From positions 1 through 64,000 of the forward strand of contig JADZDP010000256.1 of the NCBI GenBank assembly GCA_020850995.1: a DNA stretch of 64,000 nt. The letters run 5' to 3'. The notes below the pieces were generated by a model. That model was given only the letters and a program-made list of their open reading frames with translations. It made no database searches and was not told the DNA's origin. Numbering within the stretch: the stretch's first letter is position 1; each line of letters starts with the position of its first letter. This document shows positions 17,606 to 28,014 of the stretch, piece by piece. Position numbers and translations under genes: made by a program. Source of the DNA: Deltaproteobacteria bacterium. GTDB taxonomy: Bacteria > Myxococcota > UBA727 > VGSZ01.

Positions 17606-20600
17606 TCAGCGCGAGCGGGGCGCCAGCTTCCCGTCGCAAGAGTCGGGGACGCCGTTGCCGTTCGCGTCGTCGTCGTCGCCGCGGGCCAGCGCGCACAGGT
17701 CGGCCACGCCGTCGCCGTCGCAGTCGCTGCCCGCTGGCGTGTCATCCTTGCCGGCTTCGCTCGTCGGAGCGCAGCTGCGGGGAGCGAAGGTGGCAAGCCC
17801 AACGACCTTCCCGTTCGCGTCGAGCGTGCGTGCTTCGATCGTGTCGAGGCGCGGCCAACTGGTCGCTTCGAGCTCCACGCGCATGTCCGCGGGCACGTCG
17901 ACCGGTCCAACGAGGACGAGCCCGCTCGTCTCCGAGGGCCCGTCGACCCAGTCGAGCACGACGTTGGTGGTGAGCGCGCCGCCGACGGCACCAACCACGA
18001 GACGTCGCGTGCTGGCGGGGTCGCGCGCGGCGCGGACCGCAACGCCCGCGTCAACCTGCGCGGGGCCGACGTGCCACGCCGCGCGCTCGCTCGCGCTCCC
18101 GAGCGCGCCGCCTGCGCCATCTGCAATATGCAGGGTCACTGGCAGCGCCGCGGTGGCGCTGACGTCGGCCGCGACCGAGCCGCCGACGATGCGCGCCTCG
18201 CCGGTGGCGGCGAGCTCGAGCGGATCCACCTCGACGCGCAGCTGGGCAGCGGTCCCCGCGGCTGCGCCCGTCACCGCCGCGGAAAAGAAGGACGACCCGG
18301 CCGAGGCGAAGCGCAGCGCCCCATCGCGGAGCACCACGTCGAGTGTTGCCGTGCCGCTGGCGAGCGACGCGGCGTCGATTGCGGCGGCGAGCGGTCGCGC
18401 GGTCCGCGCGCTCGATGCCGATGCGGCTGCAAACGACGGGATGATCGTGATGGAGGGCGAGCTCGACGACACGCCGGTGCCGTCTGCGATCAGCGCGCCG
18501 TCATCGACGCCGAGGGCCGCGTCGACGTCGCCGAACAGCATGGTCCAGATCGCCGCCGGCAGATCGAGCGGCATGTGGCGCTCGTTGATCCAGACCTCCG
18601 CGGGGTAGGAGGAGATGAGCGTCCCTTGCTTCTCGATGTCGCCGTCGCAGTCGTTGTCGTACGAGAAGCGATTGGCGTTACGGTCGATGTCGATGTGCAG
18701 CGCCTGTGAGCACGCCTGACCGTCGCCGTTCCAGAGCCAGGGCTGGTTGTTGTCGTAGACATAGATGCTTGAGACGCCTGGCGTGACCTCGTCGTGCGCC
18801 ACCCGGTAGGAGGTGACGCAGTGCCCGCCGGTCGGATCGCCCTCGTTGGAGAAGCACACGACCTGCGGGCCACCCGCCTGCACGCGCTCCAGCACGCGGC
18901 GCGGATCGCCGCCCCAATTGTCCGCGACTTGACCGAGGAAGCGCGACAAGAACTCGGCCGAGGTTTGCGCGCCATGGTTCGCGCGAATGGTGCCCCACAG
19001 GTTGGCCGGGCGAGTGACGCCGCAAAAGCTCCAGTCGTAGGAGGGGCCCGCGATGGGCGTGCACGGGAAGGCGGTGTCGTCGGGGTCGCAGCCCTGGTAG
19101 CCCGAGGGCTTGTAGACGTTTGGGTCGAAGTCCTGCTCGTCGAGGAGCCCTTGGGAGAAGAGCACCGAGGTCGCAGCAATGCCATTGCAGCTGCCGTCGA
19201 TGCTCCCGAGCACCCACTTGTAGATCGCGAAATAGAAGATCGTGTACAGCGGATCGGGGATGCGACACGCGCAGTAGCCGGCCGCGCCCACGCAGATGTA
19301 CGCGTTGTCGCCATATGACGCGAGGAACTCGCCCGACGAGGTGGACTTCTTCTCATTCGGAAAGCCGAAGCCATAGACCGTGGGATAAGGCGGCCGAACC
19401 AAGGTGATGTCGTCGTCGAGCGCGTTCCAGACGTGATAGCCCGGGCGCGGCCACCGATCTTTGACCACGACGTGCCACCCCGGGCTCCACGCCGCCACGC
19501 CGTCGAGCAGGGGCGTCTCCGCCTCGATGTGGTTCGTGTCGATGAAGCTGTGGGGCATTCGCTCCATCGTCCAGAAGCTTGGGTCGGTCTGCGAGGAGGG
19601 AGCGGCGAGGTACACCTCGACGTTCGGGTGGAAGTTCGCGCCCACGAGCAGGACCGGTGCCGGCTCGCTGGCCTGGAAGGGCGCGTCGCGTAGCGCGATG
19701 CTTGGCCAGGTCGAGGTGATGGTCACGCCGGGATGGAGGATATCCTCGAGATGGTCGACGACGATGGGCGGCAAGGGCGCCTGCGCAAAGAAGCTGATGG
19801 GGGCGTAGCGGCAGGTCGTCATCACGGTGCACCCAGGGAACAACACGCTGCCGACGTTGCTGTTGTCGAGCGGCTGGATGAAGGCCGGGCTCGTGTCTAC
19901 GAGCTGCTGCGTCAGTTGATTGCTTCCCCCCCGGATGATCACGGCGAGGGTAGCGCCGCTCGGCACGCCCACGCCGTCGAACGAAAACGCGCCGGTCGCA
20001 CTCGTCGCCTGCTCGGCCACGAGCTGGCCACCGGCGCGCAGCTCGACATTGTAGCCGGGGAAGGGCCCGGCCGCGTCGGGTGAAAACCCTTGGTTGACGA
20101 CGCCACGCACGACCACGGGGACCAGGGTTGCGTTGGTGCTGAGGTAGCTCACCGGCGCGAACGTCGACGGGACGTTGAGGCTGGCGCCAATGGGCGCAAT
20201 GTGGTTGTCCGTTGTCGTGGAGACCGCGGTCTGGGCAAGCAACAGACCGTCCGTCTCGCTCCAGGAGCCGAGCAGCGAGCGTGGCACGCGGTACTCGAGA
20301 CAAGGAACGGGACCCACGTCGTCGCCGCCGCAGATGGTCGAGCGCACCTCCATGGTGTTGGTCTGCGTACACGCCCGGCTGGGGACCGGGCACACCGGCA
20401 CCCACTGGGCGCCGTCGCCCTCGTAGCGCCGCGCGACGCCGTCCGAGAAGCGGTAGCGGATGCTCTTGTCGGAGACCTGCGGTGTCGCGCTGCGCGCCCA
20501 GGTTGTGTCCATCGAAAGCGTCATGCTGGTGGCGGTGGTGCCAGGCGCCGCCACGCTGGTCGTGCGCAGCCCGAGGTACAGGTAGTCATCGTCGTGGACG

Positions 20601-21430
20601 AGGAAGGCGACGCCGTCTTCGCTGGCGTTGGTCGGGTGGCGGAGCGCGAGCTGCTCTGCGCCCGCATACTCGCCCGTCAGGTTCACCCCGCCATCGAAGC
20701 TCATCTGGGTCGCAGCCCGAGGGACGGCGAGCTCGCGTGGCAGCACACCGAATGGCTGGCGCACGGGTACGCCGGTCACCGCCACTGCCGCTGCGCCGGC
20801 CACGTCGTCGTAGGTGCCGCCGGCGCCGAAGGCGCTCACCAAGCCGGCCGCTGCCCGCAGCTCACGGTTCATGTCGGCGCGGATCTCGCTCTGCGTGCGC
20901 GCCACGCTCCAGACGCGCACCTCGTCGAGCGCGCCGCGCAACCAGTTCGATTGGCCGCCGAAGCCGAGGACGGCGCCCAGCCGCACGTTGCGGGTCCCGG
21001 GCGCGAGGTTCGGCGCATGCGCATACGCGCCCGCGACGTTGCCGTTCACGTAGAAGCGCGCAATGGCGCCGTCGTAGCTGACCGCCACGTGGGTCCACCT
21101 CTTCGCGGGCAGCGAGGTGGTGCCAGTGACGGCGCTGGCGCCGCTACGCATGAACATCGGCCGCGGGCAGACTGCGAAGTAGAACGACGAGCCGAGGCCG
21201 TGCTCGGCGATGGTGTGACAATTGCCGGCATCGTTGCTCTCGAGCCAGACCCACGCCTCGATGGTGATGGCTCGCTGAGCGTCGTATGCCGGCTTGTCTC
21301 CAAAGGCCACCGATTGCGCGCCGAAGTAGCGCGTGGCGCGATCCGTCGCGATGGCGGGCGCACCGAGCAGCCCGGCGCAGGCGAGCGCGAGCGCACCCGC
21401 AACGGTGAGGTGATGGAGGCGATGTTGCAT
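17606..21430 (-). CDS. Secreted LamG / CBM9-like / papain-like multidomain protein
   Basis: 1274 residues with a Sec signal (HLTVAGALALACAGLLGAPAIA). Residues about 30-210 form a LamG/concanavalin-like domain (ITIEAWVWLES, WTHVAVSYDG, LDEVRVWSVART). A DOMON or CBM9-like domain follows (VAFLVHDDDYLYLGLRT). Further on, GSIDGSCNGIAATSVLF (Cys near 747), GGHCVTSYRV (His near 870) and IYVYDNNQPW (Asn near 894) resemble the Cys, His and Asn sites of papain-like or C39-like peptidases. The tail holds a DxDGDGxxD calcium-type repeat. Peptidase activity is inferred from motifs only. ATG 21430 opens the signal peptide; the frame runs further upstream inside ybiT but that part is not coding. Confidence 0.75.
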   Translation of the reverse strand: MQHRLHHLTVAGALALACAGLLGAPAIATDRATRYFGAQSVAFGDKPAYDAQRAITIEAWVWLESNDAGNCHTIAEHGLGSSFYFAVCPRPMFMRSGASAVTGTTSLPAKRWTHVAVSYDGAIARFYVNGNVAGAYAHAPNLAPGTRNVRLGAVLGFGGQSNWLRGALDEVRVWSVARTQSEIRADMNRELRAAAGLVSAFGAGGTYDDVAGAAAVAVTGVPVRQPFGVLPRELAVPRAATQMSFDGGVNLTGEYAGAEQLALRHPTNASEDGVAFLVHDDDYLYLGLRTTSVAAPGTTATSMTLSMDTTWARSATPQVSDKSIRYRFSDGVARRYEGDGAQWVPVCPVPSRACTQTNTMEVRSTICGGDDVGPVPCLEYRVPRSLLGSWSETDGLLLAQTAVSTTTDNHIAPIGASLNVPSTFAPVSYLSTNATLVPVVVRGVVNQGFSPDAAGPFPGYNVELRAGGQLVAEQATSATGAFSFDGVGVPSGATLAVIIRGGSNQLTQQLVDTSPAFIQPLDNSNVGSVLFPGCTVMTTCRYAPISFFAQAPLPPIVVDHLEDILHPGVTITSTWPSIALRDAPFQASEPAPVLLVGANFHPNVEVYLAAPSSQTDPSFWTMERMPHSFIDTNHIEAETPLLDGVAAWSPGWHVVVKDRWPRPGYHVWNALDDDITLVRPPYPTVYGFGFPNEKKSTSSGEFLASYGDNAYICVGAAGYCACRIPDPLYTIFYFAIYKWVLGSIDGSCNGIAATSVLFSQGLLDEQDFDPNVYKPSGYQGCDPDDTAFPCTPIAGPSYDWSFCGVTRPANLWGTIRANHGAQTSAEFLSRFLGQVADNWGGDPRRVLERVQAGGPQVVCFSNEGDPTGGHCVTSYRVAHDEVTPGVSSIYVYDNNQPWLWNGDGQACSQALHIDIDRNANRFSYDNDCDGDIEKQGTLISSYPAEVWINERHMPLDLPAAIWTMLFGDVDAALGVDDGALIADGTGVSSSSPSITIIPSFAAASASSARTARPLAAAIDAASLASGTATLDVVLRDGALRFASAGSSFFSAAVTGAAAGTAAQLRVEVDPLELAATGEARIVGGSVAADVSATAALPVTLHIADGAGGALGSASERAAWHVGPAQVDAGVAVRAARDPASTRRLVVGAVGGALTTNVVLDWVDGPSETSGLVLVGPVDVPADMRVELEATSWPRLDTIEARTLDANGKVVGLATFAPRSCAPTSEAGKDDTPAGSDCDGDGVADLCALARGDDDDANGNGVPDSCDGKLAPRSR

Positions 21431-21594
21431 GGTTCTCCCCAGCGGTGGAGCGTGCCTGCTTTCATGATCGCTACGCGGGGACAAGCACACGAAGCAGCGC
21501 CGGTGCTCCAACGTGATCGTGGGCACCAAACGCACCACGCTTGACCGGCGTGGCGCGATCCCTTCTCTGACGCCATGGCCAGGCGACCAGGGGC

Positions 21595-23235
<1,641 letters not shown>

Positions 23236-23314
23236 CGGCGATGCGTAGCACCCAGGGCGCGAAGCGGAAGCCAGCGCCGAGCGCGCACTCGGGCAGCTCG
23301 CAGCGACAAGCAAA

Positions 23315-23336
23315 GGCCCGGCCGAAAGGCCGGGCC
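23315..23336 (-). terminator. Intrinsic terminator of the etfBA operon
   Basis: GGCCCGGCC (23315-23323), a GAAA loop on the + strand and GGCCGGGCC (23328-23336) form a perfect 9-bp stem. On the minus strand it is followed by TTTGCTTGT. It lies 28 bp after the etfA stop. Confidence 0.85.
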
Positions 23337-23363
23337 GTCGCGAGCCTCACCGAGACAACGGCG

Positions 23364-24311
23364 TCAGCCCTTGGCCTTCTTGATCGCCTCGGTCAGCTCG
23401 GGGATCACCTTGAACAGGTCCCCCACCAGCCCGTAGTCGGCCACCTGGAAGATGGGCGCCTCAGGGTCTTTGTTGATGGCCACGATGCACTTGCTGCCCT
23501 TCATGCCGGCGACGTGCTGGATGGCGCCCGACAGGCCGACGGCGAAGTAGAGCTCCGGCGCCACCACCTTGCCGGTCTGGCCGATCTGCCAGTCGTTCGG
23601 CGCCCAGCCGGCGTCGCACACGGCGCGCGAGGCGCCGATGGCGGCGCTGAGCGTATCGGCCAGCGGCTCGAGCACCGTCTTGATGCCCTCGGGTCCCTTG
23701 ACGCCGCGCCCGGCCGCCACGATGACGCGCGCGTCTTGCAGGAGCGGGCGATCAGAGACCACCGCGTCGAATTTGACGAAGGACATCTTCGAGGCACCCG
23801 GGTCGACGCTCACCGACGCCACCTCACCGGCCGCGCCGGCGGCGGGCGCAGTGAATTCGGTGGGCCGCACCGTGATCACCTTCTTCGCCGTGGTCAGCTC
23901 CACGGTGCCGATGACGTTGCCCGCCCACATGGGGCGCTTGAAGGTCTTCTCGTCGACGACGGCGCTGACGTCCGACGCCATGGCGGCGTCCATACGCGCG
24001 GCCACGCGCGGCATCAGGTCCTTGCCCGCGTTGGACGCCGCCGCCCACACGTGGGTGGCCCCGATGGCGTTGGCGACGTCGGTGATGCACTTGGCGTAGG
24101 GCTGCGCCAAACGATCCTTCACGCCGGCGTGCTCGCCCACGTGGACCTTCTTGGCGTAGGGCGCGACCGCCTTGGCGATCTCGCCCACGCCCTGGCCGAG
24201 CACGAGCGCATGCAGGTCACCGCCGACCTTGGCGGCGGCAGCGAAGGCGCTCAGGGAGGCCTTGTTGAGCTTGCCGGACTGGTGCTCCACGACGATGAGG
24301 TGGGTAGCCAT
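23364..24311 (-). CDS. etfA: Electron transfer flavoprotein, alpha subunit
   Basis: 315 residues, normal for EtfA. The C-terminal FAD domain is clear: GRGVKGPEG, QTGKVVAPELYFAVGLSGAIQH and AINKDPEAPIFQVADYGLVGD. With EtfB it carries electrons from acyl-CoA and other dehydrogenases to ETF:quinone oxidoreductase. The start at ATG 24311 has AGGAG 7 bases upstream. It is second in the operon, 33 bp after etfB, and ends before a strong terminator. Confidence 0.97.
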   Translation of the reverse strand: MATHLIVVEHQSGKLNKASLSAFAAAAKVGGDLHALVLGQGVGEIAKAVAPYAKKVHVGEHAGVKDRLAQPYAKCITDVANAIGATHVWAAASNAGKDLMPRVAARMDAAMASDVSAVVDEKTFKRPMWAGNVIGTVELTTAKKVITVRPTEFTAPAAGAAGEVASVSVDPGASKMSFVKFDAVVSDRPLLQDARVIVAAGRGVKGPEGIKTVLEPLADTLSAAIGASRAVCDAGWAPNDWQIGQTGKVVAPELYFAVGLSGAIQHVAGMKGSKCIVAINKDPEAPIFQVADYGLVGDLFKVIPELTEAIKKAKG

Positions 24312-24344
24312 GATGTGTCTCCTGTGTCTTTCTGTTCCGGCTGC

Positions 24345-25094
24345 TCAGAGGGCCTTCGCTTCGTTCTTCAGCTTGTCGACGAGCGCGGCCACGTCGGCGA
24401 CCTTCTGGCCCGCCTTCTTCTGCGCCGGCTCCTCGAAGCCTTTGACCACCACGCGGTTCTCCACCTTGACGCCCAGGGCGTCGGGGGTGAGCTCGTCGAG
24501 CGGCTTCTTCTTCGCCTTCATGATGCCCGGCAGCGACGCGTAGCGCGGCTCGTTCAGGCGCAGGTCGGCGGTGATGACGCAGGGCAGCTCGCAGGCCACG
24601 GTCTCGAGGCCGCCGTCGGCCTCGCGCACCACGGTGGCCTTGCCACCCTCGAGGGTGACGGTGTTGGCGGAGGTGGCCTGACCCCAGCCGAGCAGCTCGG
24701 CCAAGATCTGCGCCGCCTGGCCGCTGTCGTCGTCGATGGCCTGCTTGCCCATGAGCACCACGTCGGGCTTCTCTTTCTCGACGACCTTCTGCAGCACGCG
24801 CGCCACGTGGAAGGGGTCGATGGCGCCGTCGTGCTTGACCAGGATGCCGCGGTCGGCGCCCATGGCCAACGCGCTCCGGATCTGCGCCGTGGCGTCTGCG
24901 CTGCCGATGGAGCACACCACCACCTCGCCGCCGCCGGTCTTATCCTTCTGGCGCAGCGCCTCCTCGACGGCGATCTCGTCGAAGGGGTTGACGATCATGT
25001 TGACGCCGGCGGTCTCGACCCCGCTCTTGTCGGCCTTGAGCTTGACCTTGGCCTCGTAGTCGGTGACGCGCTTGACGGTGACGAGGAACTTCAT
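24345..25094 (-). CDS. etfB: Electron transfer flavoprotein, beta subunit
   Basis: 249 residues, normal for EtfB. Landmarks are MKFLVTVKRVTDYEAKVK, VNPFDEIAVEEALR, the AMP-site region VLMGKQAIDDDSGQ and LPCVITADLRLNEPRYASLPGIMKAKKKP, which holds the ETF-beta recognition loop. It forms the heterodimer with EtfA. GGGAG lies upstream of the ATG. It is first in the operon. Confidence 0.97.
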   Translation of the reverse strand: MKFLVTVKRVTDYEAKVKLKADKSGVETAGVNMIVNPFDEIAVEEALRQKDKTGGGEVVVCSIGSADATAQIRSALAMGADRGILVKHDGAIDPFHVARVLQKVVEKEKPDVVLMGKQAIDDDSGQAAQILAELLGWGQATSANTVTLEGGKATVVREADGGLETVACELPCVITADLRLNEPRYASLPGIMKAKKKPLDELTPDALGVKVENRVVVKGFEEPAQKKAGQKVADVAALVDKLKNEAKAL

Positions 25095-25114
25095 TGGGGT
25101 GCTCCCGCGGCGTT

Positions 25115-25132
25115 ATTGACTCAAATATCAAT
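25115..25132 (-). promoter_or_regulatory. AT-rich inverted repeat upstream of etfB
   Basis: ATTGA-CTCAAATA-TCAAT is an inverted repeat of 5-bp arms with an 8-bp spacer, 20 bp before the etfB start, in an AT-rich island within very GC-rich DNA. It could be an operator overlapping the promoter, for instance of a TetR-type fatty-acid regulator. The regulator is not identified. Confidence 0.45.
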
Positions 25133-25215
25133 CCGGTCCGCTGACGCGGGATAACGCATGGCGCCGAGGTGATCAAGGCGCGCGTGCGGACGCGGCGAAA
25201 TGCCTCAGCGCGGCG

Positions 25216-25917
25216 TCAGAGCTTGGCCGGCGGCGAGGAGGGCGCGCGGGGCGTGAGGATCTGCAGCTCGCGCACGTTGCGCTCTTTCAAGAGCGCGACG
25301 ATCTTGCGCACCTTGCGGCGCGTGCGATCGCTGCCAAAGGTGAACTGCAGGCCCATGCCGTCGCGGCCGCTCTGCTCGCGCCGCCAGGCCACCTGCGCCG
25401 GCACCGTCAGCCAGCCAAAGAGCGAGCCCACGGCGCGCACCTTGATCTCGAGCGCCGTGCCGACCTCGAGGTTGATGTCGGTGAGAATGAAGCAGCCGCC
25501 CTCGGAGATGTCGTCGGTGACGCCGCTGAGCTCGCCGGCGCCGTTCTTGATGCGCACGTCGACGTGGAGGGCGTAGCGCCGGCTGCCGCGCTCCACGTGG
25601 CTGACGCTCTCGCGCCCCTCGGCGAAGCGCACCAGCTGATCTTGCGTGCGCCGGTCGCTTTCGAGGAACTCGATACCGATACCAGCAGGCAACAGGCGCC
25701 GCCCCGCGCCGCGCTTCCACTTGACCAACGCGCGAATGTGAAAGCGCACGTTCTCGGCCACGAAGTGCAGCTCGACGTCGACCTCTTCGCCGAGTGCCAC
25801 CTCGAGCTCGCCGGGCACGAACAGGCCGCCCTGCTCGCCCTTGGCGAAGAACTGCTCGAGGAAGGCCGCTCGATCCTGCAGCGGCAGCAGCAGCTGGGGC
25901 CTGACCACCGAGCCCAT
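25216..25917 (-). CDS. Two-domain PilZ protein (TIGR02266-like)
   Basis: 233 residues, cytoplasmic. The C-terminal half is a PilZ domain with the c-di-GMP motifs: RGSRRYALHVDVRI and, about 25 residues on, DDISEGGCFI. The N-terminal half (FLEQFFAKGEQGGLFVPG..GIGIEF) looks like a second, degenerate PilZ-type domain without the RxxxR part, an arrangement seen in Myxococcus gliding and polysaccharide-linked PilZ proteins. It probably binds c-di-GMP. ATG 25917 starts 5 bp after the stop of the upstream lipoprotein gene. Confidence 0.88.
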   Translation of the reverse strand: MGSVVRPQLLLPLQDRAAFLEQFFAKGEQGGLFVPGELEVALGEEVDVELHFVAENVRFHIRALVKWKRGAGRRLLPAGIGIEFLESDRRTQDQLVRFAEGRESVSHVERGSRRYALHVDVRIKNGAGELSGVTDDISEGGCFILTDINLEVGTALEIKVRAVGSLFGWLTVPAQVAWRREQSGRDGMGLQFTFGSDRTRRKVRKIVALLKERNVRELQILTPRAPSSPPAKL

Positions 25918-25922
25918 CGGGC

Positions 25923-27890
25923 TCACGGCGCCGGTTGCACGGTGAGACCCACGCGCGAGGCCTCGATGGCGCGGTCGTCGAGGCGCGCCTCCACGCTGAC
26001 GATGTAGGCGTTGCCGTCGGCGATGGCGACGTCGGAGTAGAAGCCGTGCGCGCCCTCGGTGACCAAGCGCGTGGAGCTCCAGGTGGCGCCGCTCTGCGAG
26101 GCGAGCTTGAGGTCGAGCGTGGTGGCGTCTTGCAGCGCGATGACGGCCGCCGCCGCGCCCTTGGCCAAGCGCGCGCCTGCACCCACGAAGGCCTTGCCGG
26201 TGCGTCCCGCCTCGGGGTTGCCGGGGTCGACCTGCGTGAAGCTGCCGCCGGTGCCGAGCTCGGTGAGCGCGCCTTGCCACGCGCGCACCTCGTGGCGCGT
26301 GAAGTCTTCCCAGGCGATGGTGAGGTTCTGGCCGATCTTGGCCACGGTGGGGAAGCGGCCCACGTCGCCGCCGCGACGCCCGCCCTGCCCGTCGCCGTCG
26401 AGCACGAGGACGGTGGGGGTGGTGCCGGCGATGGTGGCCACGCGCAGATCGCCGTCGATGGAGTCGTAGGCCACGATGACGGGCGTGGCGCCGTCGAGCG
26501 CGATGCCCGTGTACAGGCCGCGGCCGCGCGGCACCTCGGGGCTCTCGGGCGGGAAGGGCGGCGGCAAGCACTCGAGCGTGCCGCCGCCGGTGTCGACGCA
26601 CACGTCGGCCGTGCCGCACGCCGGGTTGCACCCCGTGGTGGCGGTGACGCAGGTGGGGCCGCCGTTGAGCGCGCACTGCGTGCCCGCGGTGCAAGTGCCG
26701 CTGCACGCGTCGAACATGGGCCGCGCGTCGACCACCAGGATGTCCCAATCCGCCGACGACGAGGGCACAGGTGTGCGGCTCTTGGCGAGCTTGAGGCCGG
26801 TAGCGCGGCCGTTGATGCCCGTGAGCTGCGCGTCGTGCGCCAGGTAGCTCACGTAGATGGTGCCGTCGCTCGCCACCGCCATATCGGTGAACAAGCCCAC
26901 GTTGGCGTTGCCGTCGCCGCCGTCGACGAAGTGCGACGAGAAGCTGCCGTCGGCGTTCTCCACCGCCACCTTGAGCGCGCGGCCGTCGACGTCGTGGTAG
27001 GCGATGCGCGCCAGGCCCGCGCTGTCGACGGCGATGGAGGTGTGCGTGCCCACGTTGGCGCCGGGATCGGCGATGCCGCCGCGGGGCCCGAGCGGATCCG
27101 CCACCACCGCGCCCGTGGTAGGCACGCCGTCGACGTACTGCAGGCGCGCGAAGGCGCCGTCGCGCTTGTAGTGCACGAGCACCAGGTCGCCGTACTCGGC
27201 GTCGTACGCCGACACCATCGCCTCGTCGGGCGCCAGCGCCACGCGCGCGTAGCGGCCGTAGCGCGTGGGCACGATGGGCGGCAGGCTCAGGCAGGTACAC
27301 GCCAGGCCGCAGCACTGCTCGCCCGACATCGTGGTGGGATCGCTGAAGGCACGCAGGCCGTTGCACGCAGCGTCGCAGCCAGGGCTCTCGGCGGGGAAGG
27401 GCGCGCAGCGGCCGGTGATGAGGTCGCAGGCGGAGCCGTCGGGGCAGGAGCCACCACAGGGCGCGGCCTTCACGCAGCGACCGGCGAAGCACACGCGGCC
27501 AAAGCCGCACTCGCTGTCGCCCACGCAGGTCTCGTACACGCAGGTGGGCAGCGGGTCGCGCTCGCCGATGACGGTGGCCACGCAGCGCTGCGCCGGGTCG
27601 GGGCAGTCGGCGCTGGTGTCGCACTCGTACTCGGGGTCGAGCAAGATGGGGAAGCAGGAGTTCTGCGCCGCGCGGCAGCGCGTGCCGGGGCAGCACTCGC
27701 TGTCTTCGGCGCAGCCCGACTCCACGCAAGCGCCGAAGCGGAAGGTGAGGAACTCGTCGCACTGCTCAGCGTCGGCGAGGTTGCACGCCTGCTGGGTCCC
27801 GATGGGCGCGACGGGATCGTCGCAGCAGGACTCGCACGCGACCGCGGCGAACAGGGACGGCAGGCCGAGGAGGACGAAGCGCAGGCGCAT
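25923..27890 (-). CDS. Cys-rich lipoprotein with beta-propeller-like body
   Basis: 655 residues. MRLRFVLLGLPSLFAAVAC is a lipoprotein signal; ATG 27890 was chosen for this reason. Residues about 20-180 are Cys-rich with repeated C-x(5,6)-C motifs (CDTSADCPD, CVGDSECGFGRVC, CPDGSACD). The rest has repeated blades such as YGRYARVALAPDEAMVSAYDAEYGDLV, GTHTSIAVDSAGLARIAYHD and GLFTDMAVASDGTIYVSYL, which suggest a propeller. A second Cys-rich piece interrupts it. Probably a surface-exposed binding protein. It forms an operon with the PilZ gene. Confidence 0.8.
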   Translation of the reverse strand: MRLRFVLLGLPSLFAAVACESCCDDPVAPIGTQQACNLADAEQCDEFLTFRFGACVESGCAEDSECCPGTRCRAAQNSCFPILLDPEYECDTSADCPDPAQRCVATVIGERDPLPTCVYETCVGDSECGFGRVCFAGRCVKAAPCGGSCPDGSACDLITGRCAPFPAESPGCDAACNGLRAFSDPTTMSGEQCCGLACTCLSLPPIVPTRYGRYARVALAPDEAMVSAYDAEYGDLVLVHYKRDGAFARLQYVDGVPTTGAVVADPLGPRGGIADPGANVGTHTSIAVDSAGLARIAYHDVDGRALKVAVENADGSFSSHFVDGGDGNANVGLFTDMAVASDGTIYVSYLAHDAQLTGINGRATGLKLAKSRTPVPSSSADWDILVVDARPMFDACSGTCTAGTQCALNGGPTCVTATTGCNPACGTADVCVDTGGGTLECLPPPFPPESPEVPRGRGLYTGIALDGATPVIVAYDSIDGDLRVATIAGTTPTVLVLDGDGQGGRRGGDVGRFPTVAKIGQNLTIAWEDFTRHEVRAWQGALTELGTGGSFTQVDPGNPEAGRTGKAFVGAGARLAKGAAAAVIALQDATTLDLKLASQSGATWSSTRLVTEGAHGFYSDVAIADGNAYIVSVEARLDDRAIEASRVGLTVQPAP

Positions 27891-28014
27891 CCGCCAAGCT
27901 TGGCCGGCGCGAGCGGCGGCCGCAACCCCCTGATCTGCTTTCTCTTTGGAGGGTCGGCAGCGGCGCTGCCCCACCCGAGGCAGCGCTGCAGCCGCGCTGG
28001 GCGTTGTGGTGTCG

